From: CAZHNW01 sp942491575
Lineage (GTDB): Bacteria; Spirochaetota; UBA4802; UBA5550
Assembly: GCA_942491575.1 (NCBI GenBank)
Contig: CALOBT010000031.1
Location: 372,001 to 436,000 of the forward strand
DNA length: 64,000 nt
Reading direction: 5' to 3'
The position numbers and the translations under genes were made by a program. Below are positions 8,259 through 17,725 of this stretch, piece after piece. A model generated the notes under the pieces. It had not been told where the DNA came from. It saw only the letters and a list, made by a program, of their open reading frames with translations, and did no database searches. The first letter of the stretch is position 1. Each line of letters opens with the position of its first letter.

Positions 8259-8981
8259 TCAGGACTCCAGTGATTTTAACAGGTCTTTCACTTCACGGCT
8301 TTTTAACTGACGGGTTTCTCCACGATGAAGGCCTCCAAGTTCAAGGGGGCCGAAGGAGATACGTTTTAGCTTGAGAACGTTGTAACCAAAATTTTTAAAG
8401 GTATAGCGGATCTGCCTTTTCTTCCCTTCTGTTATAGTCATATGGACAAGTTTGCCTGATTTATGAATTATTTTTATTCGTGACGGCCTCGTTTTTATTT
8501 TCAGCTGATGAAGAAAGAAGCCCTTCTGCATTTTTGGTATATGCTCTCCTTCGAGGGGCTTGTCCAGTTCAATGAAATATTTTTTTGTTATATGTGAAGA
8601 GGGCTGAGATACTTTTTTGGCAAAATCACCGTCATTTGTAAGCAGAAGAAGCCCTTCCGTATCTTTATCAAGCCTGCCCACCGGGAAAACGCCAACTCGC
8701 AGATATTTTTCAGGTAAAAGATCCATGACGGTTGATCTTCCCTTTTCGTCACTCATGGTGGTGATATAACCTTTGGGTTTATTCAGCATGAGGTATGTAA
8801 ATGAAAGAGTAGGCAGAACTCTGGTTCCATTGAATTCAACTTCGTCATGATCCGGATCTATAGTATGGGCCAGGTCCGTGGTAATGTTTCCATTAACTGT
8901 AATTTTTCCGGCAGTAATTAATTCTTCGACTTTTCTTCGGGACCCAAGTCCGCAGCGTGCCAGGAATTTATTTATTCGCAT
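8259..8981 (-). CDS. Pseudouridine synthase, RsuA/RluB/RluF type
   Basis: The 240 residues comprise an N-terminal S4 RNA-binding domain (1-50, INKFLARCGLGSRRKVEELI) and a pseudouridine synthase domain. The catalytic aspartate is D105 in the GRLDKDTEGLLLLTNDG signature. It would isomerise a uridine in 16S or 23S rRNA; RluB-like (23S) is the most common identity for this architecture in bacteria, but the target cannot be read from sequence. The start overlaps the end of the upstream SH3 lipoprotein gene by 14 bases. The C-terminus ends five bases from the convergent DUF1015 gene. Confidence 0.88.
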   Translation of the reverse strand: MRINKFLARCGLGSRRKVEELITAGKITVNGNITTDLAHTIDPDHDEVEFNGTRVLPTLSFTYLMLNKPKGYITTMSDEKGRSTVMDLLPEKYLRVGVFPVGRLDKDTEGLLLLTNDGDFAKKVSQPSSHITKKYFIELDKPLEGEHIPKMQKGFFLHQLKIKTRPSRIKIIHKSGKLVHMTITEGKKRQIRYTFKNFGYNVLKLKRISFGPLELGGLHRGETRQLKSREVKDLLKSLES

Positions 8982-9708
8982 CTTTACCTTTTTTTGCCTC
9001 TTTTTCAGCGGCCTTTTTCAGGCCGGGAGTGATTTCAGCCTGAATTTTTTTAAATCTAATTTCCTTTTCCTCAATCATTTCGTGGAGCATGAATGACTGT
9101 CCCCTGCGTGTATACTTAAGGTTGCTTTTAAACGTTGTCCCTTTTAAAAAGACTATTTCATTTTTCGCCAGGTCAAAATTATATTCACCCTCTATGGCGT
9201 GTTTTTCACCCCCCTTTCGATAGGAACTGTATGTTCCCTCCTCGTATATTTCGAGGCCGTGATATGTGAAGTCACCAAAACGGTTAATGCTCCACCATTT
9301 GCCTTTAAGTTCCTTTTTAAGTTCTTCTGATTCTTTTTCCCAGAATTTAGAAATATACTCTTTTACATCTTCGTCTTTACCTGATTTCAGAATCCTCAGG
9401 TTTTTGCCGAAGATCCATCCTGACATGCCGTTTTTCAGTGAGACCTGGTACCAGTAGTCGTTATTTTTGCCGATCCATGTCTTTGCGGATGATTTGTCCT
9501 TAATTATGACTGATTCGCCTTTTTCTAGCTGTGTGATTCTGGCTGAAAAAATAAAGGGAGAAATCCTGACGGATGTATTATGGGAAAGTACTAAACCTGC
9601 ACTTTCTTTCTTGATCGATGAACCGGAATTTTCGCTTTTATTGCCGCAGGATACGACGCTGAACAAGATCATCAGTGTAGCAGCAAATGAAAGGTTGCAA
9701 CGTTTCAT
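8968..9708 (-). CDS. SH3-domain lipoprotein
   Basis: This 246-residue protein has a lipoprotein signal peptide with its lipobox cysteine at C21 (SVVSC). A bacterial SH3-like domain follows at about residues 42-105 (VRISPF...WYQVSL.NGMSGWIFG). The C-terminal half contains a repeated-strand beta region and a final lysine/alanine/glutamate-rich tail. It is probably anchored facing the periplasm and may bind peptidoglycan, as many SH3 lipoproteins do. It is the middle gene of a run on the minus strand, 17 bases after the small lipoprotein gene and overlapping the pseudouridine synthase gene. Confidence 0.75.
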   Translation of the reverse strand: MKRCNLSFAATLMILFSVVSCGNKSENSGSSIKKESAGLVLSHNTSVRISPFIFSARITQLEKGESVIIKDKSSAKTWIGKNNDYWYQVSLKNGMSGWIFGKNLRILKSGKDEDVKEYISKFWEKESEELKKELKGKWWSINRFGDFTYHGLEIYEEGTYSSYRKGGEKHAIEGEYNFDLAKNEIVFLKGTTFKSNLKYTRRGQSFMLHEMIEEKEIRFKKIQAEITPGLKKAAEKEAKKGKDANK

Positions 9709-9725
9709 AATGTGTACTTTTTACC

Positions 9726-10115
9726 TTATTGAAATAGTATTACTTCTTCTTTCTGGCCTTCGTGGGAGTTGATAAAAACCTGATTACTCCCGTCTTTGTA
9801 GGTCACAGTCAGTCGAAGGGGAGATTTTTCTATCGTTATTTTGTTTTCAGCACATTTTAAATTTTGGCCTCTTATCTGTCCATCACATTGTATGGACCAT
9901 GGAAATCTTTTCATCATGTCCAATGGAACACCTTCAAACTGTGCAATGACTTTTGATGAGGAAGATTTTTTAACCGTGAGTGTGTAATATTTTTTAGTCC
10001 CGCTATGGTGTACATAAACTCCGGTGATATCCGGTACCGGTGGTGCAGAACAGCCCCCCAGAAGAGAGAGCAAGACGATTAAAATGATAGTGGAATTTTT
10101 TTTGAGATGTTTCAT
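9726..10115 (-). CDS. Small lipoprotein
   Basis: This 129-residue protein has a signal peptide and a lipobox LLGGC (C22). The mature part is about 107 residues of predicted beta structure, beginning DITGVYVHHSG. That resembles the start of small lipocalin-like or META-like lipoproteins, but I cannot name a family. It lies immediately upstream of the SH3 lipoprotein gene on the same strand and probably shares a transcript. Confidence 0.65.
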   Translation of the reverse strand: MKHLKKNSTIILIVLLSLLGGCSAPPVPDITGVYVHHSGTKKYYTLTVKKSSSSKVIAQFEGVPLDMMKRFPWSIQCDGQIRGQNLKCAENKITIEKSPLRLTVTYKDGSNQVFINSHEGQKEEVILFQ

Positions 10116-10401
10116 TGCAGGCCTCTTTTTCTAAAATGAAAGTTTGAGTTTGCAGGTAATCGTCGGAAAATTATTATAAGGATACAGGAATATTCTCAGG
10201 AATAAAGTAATTTTTCTATTTTTAGAGTTAAATTGTGTGAATGAAATTTAAAAAGATTATTATTAGTTTGTGAAAATTTGAATATAGAGGGATTTTCACA
10301 AATTAAACTTTGGAATAGCCTCTTCTTGCAGCTGCAACTCCTGATTTTTGGAAACAGATGTAAACTAGAAATCAGTTATTGAATATGAAAGTGTAAATAA
10401 C

Positions 10402-11643
10402 TTGACGAAAGTTAAAAGCTCAGGCTTTATATTTTTTTTGCGACTTTATATTAAAGGGAGTAGAAATATTTTTCCTCTATATTTCATCAATGCAAGAATA
10501 AAAATCAGTGTAATCTTGTTTTTGGTTTTTATTCTTTTCTCGTTTAATCTCTCTGCAGTTGAAAAGGGATTTTCTCGTTACTGGATAAAGGGGAAACCAT
10601 ATGTAAATCTCCATGCACTGGCGAGAAGTTATGAAATAAATACCGGTTATGACATGGAGACCGGCAGGGTGAAACTCTATTATATGGGAAACCGTTCAGT
10701 TATTGCCAATGGATACTGTTTTATCGTAGTGAACGGCACCCTGGTCAGAAGTAAATATCCTGTGATGAAAAAATCGGGGGAAATATTTTTACCTGAAAAG
10801 ACTGCTTTGTCACTGTTGTCTGTTTTTTTCCCGGATAAAAAACCCTTAAGGAAAAATAACAGCTATATTCTTGTTGAGAAGGGGGGCGGCAGAATTTCAC
10901 CACCGGCGGAAAAAAAGGCGAAAAACTTCCCCATTACCTTCATTATTATCGACCCTGGACATGGTGGTAAAGATCCGGGGGCCATAGGAAAAGGCGGTTT
11001 AAAGGAGAAGGATATTACCCTCAATATTTCGAAACTTGTCAGGAATGAATTAAAAAGTCAGTTACGGAATACTGAAATAATCATGACCAGGTATTCGGAT
11101 AGATTTGTAGAGTTGTCCCGCAGGACTGAAGTGGCAAACCGGAAGCTCAGGAAAAGTAATAACGGGATTTTCCTCAGTATTCATATAAATGCCTCAATTT
11201 CAAGAAGAATATCGGGGTATGAGACCTACTTCCTTTCTCAAAATCCTAGTAATGAGGATGCAAGAAGTACCGCTGCCCTCGAGAATAACGTAATTGTATA
11301 CGAAAAAGGAAAAAACAGAAAAGAAAAATATGGTGATATCGAATATATTGTAGCTCACATGATGACAACACAGATTCAGAGGGAGAGCTCAATGCTTGCG
11401 GAGACAGTTCAGGTGGGTATGTCATCAAAAAACAGATATTTTAAATCAAGGGGAGTGAGAAAGGCTGACTTTTTTGTTTTGAGGGGTGCTTTAATGCCTG
11501 CCGTTCTGGTAGAAGTCGGTTTTATTACCAACAGTAAGGAATCAAAGTGGCTCACCAGGAGCAGTCATCAGAAAAGGATTGCCAGGGGAATATCAGCTGG
11601 TATTTTAAATTTCCTGAAGAAATATAATCGTACTGTCCGGTAA
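10402..11643 (+). CDS. N-acetylmuramoyl-L-alanine amidase (Amidase_3)
   Basis: This enzyme hydrolyses the amide bond between MurNAc and the stem peptide. After an N-terminal hydrophobic segment (about 35-52) comes a copper-amine-oxidase-N-like region (about 60-145), then the catalytic domain from about 180. That domain shows zinc-ligand motifs DPGHGG (H187), KEKD (E202), SIHINAS and the catalytic glutamate in VEVGF. The annotated start is TTG 10402, but TTGACG there also forms a plausible -35 box with TTTATA (10426-10431). Translation may therefore begin later, and the first 30 or so residues are uncertain. The GerMN protein gene follows. Confidence 0.85.
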   Translation: MTKVKSSGFIFFLRLYIKGSRNIFPLYFINARIKISVILFLVFILFSFNLSAVEKGFSRYWIKGKPYVNLHALARSYEINTGYDMETGRVKLYYMGNRSVIANGYCFIVVNGTLVRSKYPVMKKSGEIFLPEKTALSLLSVFFPDKKPLRKNNSYILVEKGGGRISPPAEKKAKNFPITFIIIDPGHGGKDPGAIGKGGLKEKDITLNISKLVRNELKSQLRNTEIIMTRYSDRFVELSRRTEVANRKLRKSNNGIFLSIHINASISRRISGYETYFLSQNPSNEDARSTAALENNVIVYEKGKNRKEKYGDIEYIVAHMMTTQIQRESSMLAETVQVGMSSKNRYFKSRGVRKADFFVLRGALMPAVLVEVGFITNSKESKWLTRSSHQKRIARGISAGILNFLKKYNRTVR

Positions 11644-11743
11644 TTCGTATGTTTTTTTATTATCGAGGATATAACTTTTTTCTGGACAACAGAAGCTAAA
11701 TAATAGTACTTGTACGGACTCATAACAGGAAGGGTAATCATCA

Positions 11744-12328
11744 ATGTCAGAAGAGAATATTGTACAATCTCTGAAAAACAGGCTCGGCGACTTCAGAAAG
11801 AAAATTGATCAGAATCCGAAAGATAAGAGAAGGTTTATAATTCTTCTTCTCGGAGGAGTTTTTTTTCTGGATTACCTCATGTTCTGTTTTCATGCTGAAA
11901 AGAATGTTTTTGATATAATCCCGGCTCTACCACTGCTGCAGGACTCAAAAGAGATTACCCTCTATCTGCCTTCCCCTGACGGTAAAACGATACTGGAAGA
12001 GAAAAGAAATATCGGTTTCTTCGCTTCAGACGAGAAGTTCGCTACGGTTCTTCTTTCAATGGTGCTGCGGGGATCTACGGCTGAAAATACTTCCATGGCA
12101 GTTCCCGTTAAATTGAAACTTCGCCGTATCTGGATTAACAAAAATCAGGGGCAATGCATTATTGATTTTGAGCCCTCTATTATTGCCGCGGATACAAAAG
12201 TCATTCCCGGATCGGAAAAACTCTTCATGCAGAGCCTTGAGAGGACCCTTAAAGAGAATGTTTCAGGCATCAAAGAGTTGCTGCTCCTGGAACGGGGTGT
12301 TCCCGGAAAGAAACTGTGGGAAATGTAG
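11744..12328 (+). CDS. GerMN-domain membrane protein
   Basis: This 194-residue protein has a lysine-rich cytoplasmic N-terminus, one transmembrane helix at about 28-48 (FIILLLGGVFFLDYLMF), and a GerMN domain (about 65-190). The domain includes the LYLPSPDGKTILEE start and a central MVLRGSTAEN region. GerMN proteins occur in cell-wall and sporulation contexts, and spirochaete members frequently follow an amidase gene, as here (100-base gap). The precise role is unknown; an extracytoplasmic envelope function is inferred. Confidence 0.75.
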   Translation: MSEENIVQSLKNRLGDFRKKIDQNPKDKRRFIILLLGGVFFLDYLMFCFHAEKNVFDIIPALPLLQDSKEITLYLPSPDGKTILEEKRNIGFFASDEKFATVLLSMVLRGSTAENTSMAVPVKLKLRRIWINKNQGQCIIDFEPSIIAADTKVIPGSEKLFMQSLERTLKENVSGIKELLLLERGVPGKKLWEM

Positions 12329-12368
12329 TCATTTTATCTCCAGAAAATTATGCGAGCAGATCCGGTAA

Positions 12369-13208
12369 TTAAGCAGGCCAGTTACCCTCAAAAATTTCAA
12401 CGGCAGGACCTGTCAGAAAAACATGGTTTGAGCCTTCATCCCATTCCAGATCGAGATCTCCCCCGAGAAGTGAAATCGATAACTTCCTTTCAGTTTGTTC
12501 CGTTAATACTGAGGCAACAGTAACGGCTGAGGCGCCGGTACCGCATGCAAGGGTTTCACCGCTTCCCCTTTCCCAGGTACGCTGCTTTACCCTGTTTCGG
12601 TCGATTTTCTGCACGAATTCAATATTTGTTCTCTGTGGAAAAAGATCATGATTCTCAATCATGGGACCATATTTTTCTACAGGAAAGTGGTCAAGGTCCT
12701 CTACAAAAATTATTACATGAGGATTCCCCATACTGACGGAGGTTATTTTAAAATGAGTACCGTCAACCAGCTGCAATGCCTCATTAACTACAATTCCGGC
12801 ATCGCCGATCATGGGAATTTTATCCCGACGAAGAATGGGTTCCCCCATATTGACCTTTACCCGGGAGACTGTTTTGTTTCGTACCGTCATATTTAATTCC
12901 TTGATGCCCGCAAGTGTCTCCACGGTAATTTTTTTATTATCTGTTAATCCGTGATCGTAAACATATTTACCGAAACATCGGATGCCATTGCCGCACATTT
13001 CAGCTTCTGATCCATCGGAATTGAACATGCGCATTCTGAAATCAGCCTTTTTTGATTTCATAATTAATATCAGGCCGTCTGATCCGATTCCATAATGGCG
13101 ATCACTCATTTCGATGGCGAGTTTTTCAGGTTTTTTTATTATCTCCTTTCTGTTGTCAACGTATATGTAATCATTGCCGGTCCCGTGCATTTTAGTGAAT
13201 TTAATCAT
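12369..13208 (-). CDS. dapF: Diaminopimelate epimerase
   Basis: This enzyme interconverts LL- and meso-diaminopimelate, supplying lysine and cell-wall precursors. It has 279 residues, a typical length. Both active-site cysteines are present: C72 in AEMCGNGIRC and C222 in ETLACGTGASA. The N-terminal FTKMHGTGNDY signature is intact. Its presence suggests that peptidoglycan contains meso-DAP, or at least that lysine is made by this route, unlike the ornithine-type wall of Treponema and Borrelia. No other dap gene is in the window. Confidence 0.95.
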   Translation of the reverse strand: MIKFTKMHGTGNDYIYVDNRKEIIKKPEKLAIEMSDRHYGIGSDGLILIMKSKKADFRMRMFNSDGSEAEMCGNGIRCFGKYVYDHGLTDNKKITVETLAGIKELNMTVRNKTVSRVKVNMGEPILRRDKIPMIGDAGIVVNEALQLVDGTHFKITSVSMGNPHVIIFVEDLDHFPVEKYGPMIENHDLFPQRTNIEFVQKIDRNRVKQRTWERGSGETLACGTGASAVTVASVLTEQTERKLSISLLGGDLDLEWDEGSNHVFLTGPAVEIFEGNWPA

Positions 13209-13521
13209 GATTTTCTCCCCCTTCCGGGAATATATTATTAAGCAAATTATTTTATGATATCGCCTGATACTCTAAGGGGACTTTAAATATTTGTAAAGTT
13301 TAATTTATCGAGGTTCCCTTGTGGAAAATGATGTTAAAAATTTACTCAAAACTATGGAATTTGAGCCTTGACATTATTGAAAATAGAAAATCCGATATAA
13401 ATTCCAAAATTATTGAATTTAATCATCCAGTGGACTCCTTTGTCTGAAACATTTTTTATAAACCATTCGCGGTTGGGTTTTGGGGAAGTTTATCCGATAT
13501 AACCGGTAGCGGTATATTTTT
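13209..13521. other. Intergenic region between divergent dapF and deacetylase genes
   Basis: The 313 bases are AT-rich and contain no convincing reading frame. A TTGACA at 13368-13373 is a possible -35 element on the plus strand, but no well-spaced -10 box follows. No terminator is needed because the flanking genes diverge. Confidence 0.4.
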
Positions 13522-14352
13522 ATGCATAAATTAAAACTTTACATATATCCTCTTTTGATTCTGCTTTGTTCCCTTATATTTACTCTTGGAGTGTACAGTT
13601 TTGCCGGAGGCGTTAATATGGAAGGGGAAGTTCACTGGAAAGAAAAAGAAAAGGAAGTAATTTCCCGCCTCCTGGCTGTTCCAATTCTTCTGTATCATAA
13701 TATTGACGGCAAGGGGGCCTTCTCCGTAGATAGTGATGTTCTCAGGCAGCAGTTTCAACGGATTAAACAAAGAAAAATCAGGGTCATTCCTTTAAAAAAG
13801 CTGATTTATCGACTGGAAAATCCAGCACCATTCAAGGACAAAGTACTGGTAATAACCTTTGATGACGGATATCCCGCGATGTACAGCAAGCTGCTGCCCC
13901 TCGCCAGGGAGTTTAATTTTCCAATTACACTTTTTGTGTATACGGATTTTATCTCAATGCGCGGAAAGAGAAGTATGACGTGGAAAAAACTGTCGGAAAT
14001 GGACAAGACCCTCATCGATATTCAATGTCATACCGTTTCCCATGATGATTTAACTCAATTCACTGGAAAATCAAATAAGGAATCAGTAAAAAAACTGTAT
14101 GAAGAAATTTATCTGTCAAAACAGATGATAGAAATGAGACTCGATAAAAAAGTTGAATATTTTGCTTTCCCATATGGAAGATATAACCTGGAAATTATAG
14201 CCATGGCATATGACGCCGGATACAGCAGGGTTTTCTCAACGAATTATGGCAGTAATATAATTACAAGGGACAATTATTGTTTAAACAGGCACCATATTAA
14301 AAAGGATTACAGTATTGAGTATTTTGACCGTATTATCCAGCAGGTCCGTTGA
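13522..14352 (+). CDS. Polysaccharide deacetylase (NodB homology)
   Basis: This 276-residue protein has an N-terminal signal anchor (about 5-28) and a carbohydrate esterase 4 domain. The catalytic motif TFDDGY lies at about 112-117, with the metal-binding HxxxH in CHTVSHDDL (about H169 and H173). A later motif, FAFPYGRYN, provides the usual conserved arginine/proline. The expected reaction is N- or O-deacetylation of an extracytoplasmic glycan such as peptidoglycan. It sits among other cell-wall genes (amidase, GerMN, dapF, M23 peptidase), which supports a wall-related substrate. Confidence 0.88.
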   Translation: MHKLKLYIYPLLILLCSLIFTLGVYSFAGGVNMEGEVHWKEKEKEVISRLLAVPILLYHNIDGKGAFSVDSDVLRQQFQRIKQRKIRVIPLKKLIYRLENPAPFKDKVLVITFDDGYPAMYSKLLPLAREFNFPITLFVYTDFISMRGKRSMTWKKLSEMDKTLIDIQCHTVSHDDLTQFTGKSNKESVKKLYEEIYLSKQMIEMRLDKKVEYFAFPYGRYNLEIIAMAYDAGYSRVFSTNYGSNIITRDNYCLNRHHIKKDYSIEYFDRIIQQVR

Positions 14353-14499
14353 ATTAATATTACTAAAAAATTTTTCTTGACATCATCTCTAATAAATTAT
14401 TTGATTTAAGGCTCGATATGTGAAACATTTGCACACCTTCTTGTTTCCGGGCAAAAAATAAGTTTCAGGGCAGATTCTAAAAACGGGGAGTCTTATTTC

Positions 14500-15231
14500 A
14501 TGAGGAGACGTATCTCTTTAGCTGTACTTTTATCATTTTTTTTACTTGTTCCGGCCTTTGCCGTTGAGCGTATATTGGTTGATAATAAATATATTCAGCA
14601 ATATCGCGGTAAAATGGGGCTGTGGACTAAAATTGAATCAAAGGGGCAGGTTTTTTATTATTTGAAAAAGACCGGGGCAACTTTTGAGGAATTTAAGGCA
14701 ATTAATACAGCAAAATATTCCCCCTTGGGATTTGTTTTCATCCCCTTTTCTGAAAGTTATATTAAAAAAATCGTCGATGAAGGAAACGCAAGAAGAGAAC
14801 TCGTCTGTGATAATGAAGAGTTTATCTGGCCATTGAATACGGTGGAAACCATCAGTTCCCACTTTGGGATCAGATGGGGGGAACTGCATACCGGGGCGGA
14901 TATGCCTGCGGTTAAAGGGACCCCCATTGTAGCTGCCATGGATGGTAAAATTATATATGCCGGGTACAGCGGCGGTCATGGAAAGACCCTCCTCGTAGAG
15001 CACCGGAATAATTTTTTAACCCGATACTCCCATAATTCGGTTATGCTGGTAAAAAAAGGTGATTATGTAAAAAAAGGGCAGGTGATTGCTCTGGTGGGAA
15101 GTACAGGGAACAGTACGGGTAACCATCTTCACTTTGAAATAAGGTATAATGATATTCCCCTTAATCCCATGGATTTTTTACCTCAGAAAAAACATTTACG
15201 TAAAGTTCATCTGTTCCGTCAGATGAAATAA
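14500..15231 (+). CDS. M23 family metallopeptidase, exported
   Basis: The 243 residues include a signal peptide ending at about residue 22 (VPAFA). A poorly conserved region (about 30-100) resembles a single degenerate LysM-like segment. A LytM/M23 domain follows with zinc ligands H130 and D134 (HTGAD) and the HLH pair H209/H211 (NHLHFEIR). All ligands are present, so an active peptidoglycan endopeptidase is expected. The gene ends just before a perfect inverted repeat that serves it and the convergent gene. Confidence 0.9.
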   Translation: MRRRISLAVLLSFFLLVPAFAVERILVDNKYIQQYRGKMGLWTKIESKGQVFYYLKKTGATFEEFKAINTAKYSPLGFVFIPFSESYIKKIVDEGNARRELVCDNEEFIWPLNTVETISSHFGIRWGELHTGADMPAVKGTPIVAAMDGKIIYAGYSGGHGKTLLVEHRNNFLTRYSHNSVMLVKKGDYVKKGQVIALVGSTGNSTGNHLHFEIRYNDIPLNPMDFLPQKKHLRKVHLFRQMK

Positions 15232-15246
15232 CATTATAAAAATTTC

Positions 15247-15310
15247 GAACATAGCATGAAATAAAAAAGCCATCCCCTTCGGGATGGCTTTTTTATTTCA
15301 TGCTATGTTC
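15247..15310. terminator. Bidirectional terminator, perfect 30-bp inverted repeat
   Basis: The arms 15247-15276 and 15281-15310 are perfectly complementary and enclose a 4-base loop (CTTC). The core AAAAAAGCCATCCC/GGGATGGCTTTTTT gives a classic hairpin with a T-tract on either strand. It lies between the convergent M23 and 306-residue genes and should stop both transcripts. Confidence 0.93.
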
Positions 15311-15327
15311 CGTGAGCTGGTTTTTAT

Positions 15328-16233
15328 CTATTTGTATTTCTTTTCGATTTCTTTGAAATTTGGATCAACAACCCGGTAGATATCATCTATCATTTTGTTG
15401 ATATCATTCTTTTTGGGAAACTGCTTTTTAATGAAATCTTCCTCTTCCGGTGTGCCGAAAAATGCTTCAAAGGCGAGTTTTCCAATAAGGTTTTTAATGT
15501 TTTCCTGGCTGTTATTGTAAATGAATATGATATTTGCCCCGGATTTGAAGCCCCAGTGAAAACCATCAGGCAGATTAACAGTAAATGTTTCTGTTATGTT
15601 GTCGCCGTCTGCGTCTTCTGCAAAGTAGATAGTTTCATCGATGCTTTTTGCAGTTACAGAGGTATAATACTTTGTAGGACCGGTATCGTAGACCTTTTTG
15701 GGTAATGGTCGTCTCCGAATATAGAGACCGGACAGGCGACGGTTTATCATGAGTGTTTTGAATATGTTTACATGTTTTTTGATGAATTTTTCCCTGATAT
15801 TTCCGAAAAAATCTCCAAAATTATTGGTTACGAACTCCTGGTTAACATTTTTTAACATTTCAACGCGCCGGTCAGTAACCCTGATATAATCCGGCTTGTT
15901 GTCAATTTTATTTTTCCAGAGGTCTGGTATAAGGCGGTTTTCCATTTCAAGGATGAGACGCTGGGTCTCTACATCCGAGGGATTGTCGTGACCGTCTCTG
16001 AAAAGGTACATTTTGCGGTCTTTTACAATGAGCAGGCAGGATATGGAATTATCCAGCTTGGTCGAAACAACTTTTTCGATATGCTGGTAGGCCATCCGGT
16101 CTTCATCATACCGGGATACTTTTTCAAGTTCGATGACTTTAAATGGGATATTCTTTGAGTTGACTTCAGTAAACTGAAAAATGATTATAAGGGCACTCAA
16201 CAGAATAATGGATTTTGATATTTTATGAACCAT
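15328..16233 (-). CDS. Unrecognised exported protein
   Basis: This is a 301-residue protein with a signal peptide (MVHKISKSIILLSALIIIF). I chose ATG 16233 because GGAGGAA lies 7 bases upstream of it; a frame-extending ATG at 16248 would place that Shine-Dalgarno inside the coding region. An aspartate-rich stretch EDADGDNITETF (about 205-216 of the short form) resembles a calcium-type loop and echoes NSDGKVDL in the exported protein at 19282-20013. No family is recognised. It is convergent with the M23 gene. Confidence 0.6.
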   Translation of the reverse strand: MVHKISKSIILLSALIIIFQFTEVNSKNIPFKVIELEKVSRYDEDRMAYQHIEKVVSTKLDNSISCLLIVKDRKMYLFRDGHDNPSDVETQRLILEMENRLIPDLWKNKIDNKPDYIRVTDRRVEMLKNVNQEFVTNNFGDFFGNIREKFIKKHVNIFKTLMINRRLSGLYIRRRPLPKKVYDTGPTKYYTSVTAKSIDETIYFAEDADGDNITETFTVNLPDGFHWGFKSGANIIFIYNNSQENIKNLIGKLAFEAFFGTPEEEDFIKKQFPKKNDINKMIDDIYRVVDPNFKEIEKKYK

Positions 16234-16447
16234 CTGTCGTTCCTCCATGAGCTTCTACGCTGATAAATGGCAAGTCTGGCATCCTCTCCAGACTATACCT
16301 CATTTAAATGAATACAATTTTTATAGCCATTTGTCAAATATTTTATTGTCTGCAACGTGGTTAGCCCTTGAAATGTTATGATTTCCAGGATAAAATTATC
16401 GTTATATGCCATTTAAGGCCTTTTTAGAATTGAGTATGATTCGGAAT

Positions 16448-17725
16448 TCAGCTTTCGATATCTATTTTATGTTTACCCTTGCGCCATTTGGCCTGATCAA
16501 TTTTTGTCCAGCTTTCAACGACATGACGGGAAAGATCATCTTCCCTGTTTCTTGCCTGTTTTTTTGATTTTTCCCTGTCGCCGCTCCCTTTTTTGCGGTG
16601 TTTAAGACGGGAATTTTTTTCGCTGATTAGTTTAGCAGTCAGGGATGTCTCACTCCTTATGAAATCCTCCAGGAGACCACCGGAGTCTTTGCCTGAAGCG
16701 ACCACGCCGTTGAGAGACATAATGCGCTTTCGGTTAACTATTTCTTTGCTTAGATTATCGGTTATATGATTGTATTCACCGCAGAGGGTATAAAAAATAC
16801 CAGCCAATGCCGCAAGGGGAGACGCCTCTCCTCCCATGGATGCAGCGGTGAAGAGCAGATCATCAGGGCGAATTGAAGGGGATGCGGCAATCGCAAGTGA
16901 AAAGGGGAGAATTGCCAGGGGGGTATTTACTGTAGCCCTCGTTATGGGTGATTTAACAGTTGTATTGACCTCTCCGCATATAAGCTCTTCGTTCTCCTGA
17001 GTACTGTTTTTAAGGCTCATTTTTTCGAAAATATTTTCATAATTTTTAATCGACATTGAAAGATAGTCAGGATTTATTTTAAGGTTGAAAATATCACCCG
17101 AATTTGAATTTATATAATTTTTTATGAAATCCGTACTTTCCGCAGCTCTGACCAGGAGGTCTGCCGGATCAGGTGTCGACTGGTGAGTTGCGGTGTGGAT
17201 AATATCAGAGAGGATAGCTGCCCCGGTTATATTAAAGGGATTTTCGGTAATACCCCTGGTGAATTCCAGCAGGGATTGTATCATGGAGTTTCTATTCCTG
17301 TTGATCAGGGGAAGTATAATCGTTGGTATGATGATACGCGCACTGGAGACATTACTTACCTGTTCTTCTCCTGAAACGGGGGACATCAGCATGGAACGTT
17401 CGGCATAGTCTGGATTTCTGAAAATACCATAATCGTCTTCTGAATTCTGTGGTGTTGAACGTATATGTCGAAGAAAAAGTTTTGAAGATATCCCCTTCCT
17501 GTTTGCCAGCAGTCCCGCAATAAGGGTCAGCTGAGAGATGGAAGTATATAGTCCCGGCATGGTCCATTTCTCCGGCTTTCCCTTCAGAGCCGGAGCAGGA
17601 TCAACGAATGAATCAAGGTCTGGGAAATGATTTTGAATGTGACGTCTGCTGAGTCCTGAAAAGGGGGATCCCAGGGCATCTCCGGTTTCGAGTGTGTTTA
17701 AGATTTTTTCAGTAATATTATTCAT
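16448..17725 (-). CDS. ADP-ribosylglycohydrolase-like protein lacking metal-binding motifs
   Basis: This 425-residue protein aligns with the helical ADP-ribosylglycohydrolase/DraG fold: GDALGSPFSGLS at about 14-25, helix patterns through about 330, and GGEASPLAALAGI at about 298-310. The catalytic signatures are missing. Where DraG-type enzymes have a TDDT motif, this one reads KWTMPGLYTS, and the C-terminal GDTDT motif is replaced by GGEASP. Magnesium binding and hydrolysis as in the family therefore look lost. The C-terminal tail (about 370-425) is highly basic (RHRKKGSGDREKSKKQ), which might bind nucleic acid. A pseudoenzyme or divergent function is inferred. Confidence 0.6.
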   Translation of the reverse strand: MNNITEKILNTLETGDALGSPFSGLSRRHIQNHFPDLDSFVDPAPALKGKPEKWTMPGLYTSISQLTLIAGLLANRKGISSKLFLRHIRSTPQNSEDDYGIFRNPDYAERSMLMSPVSGEEQVSNVSSARIIIPTIILPLINRNRNSMIQSLLEFTRGITENPFNITGAAILSDIIHTATHQSTPDPADLLVRAAESTDFIKNYINSNSGDIFNLKINPDYLSMSIKNYENIFEKMSLKNSTQENEELICGEVNTTVKSPITRATVNTPLAILPFSLAIAASPSIRPDDLLFTAASMGGEASPLAALAGIFYTLCGEYNHITDNLSKEIVNRKRIMSLNGVVASGKDSGGLLEDFIRSETSLTAKLISEKNSRLKHRKKGSGDREKSKKQARNREDDLSRHVVESWTKIDQAKWRKGKHKIDIES

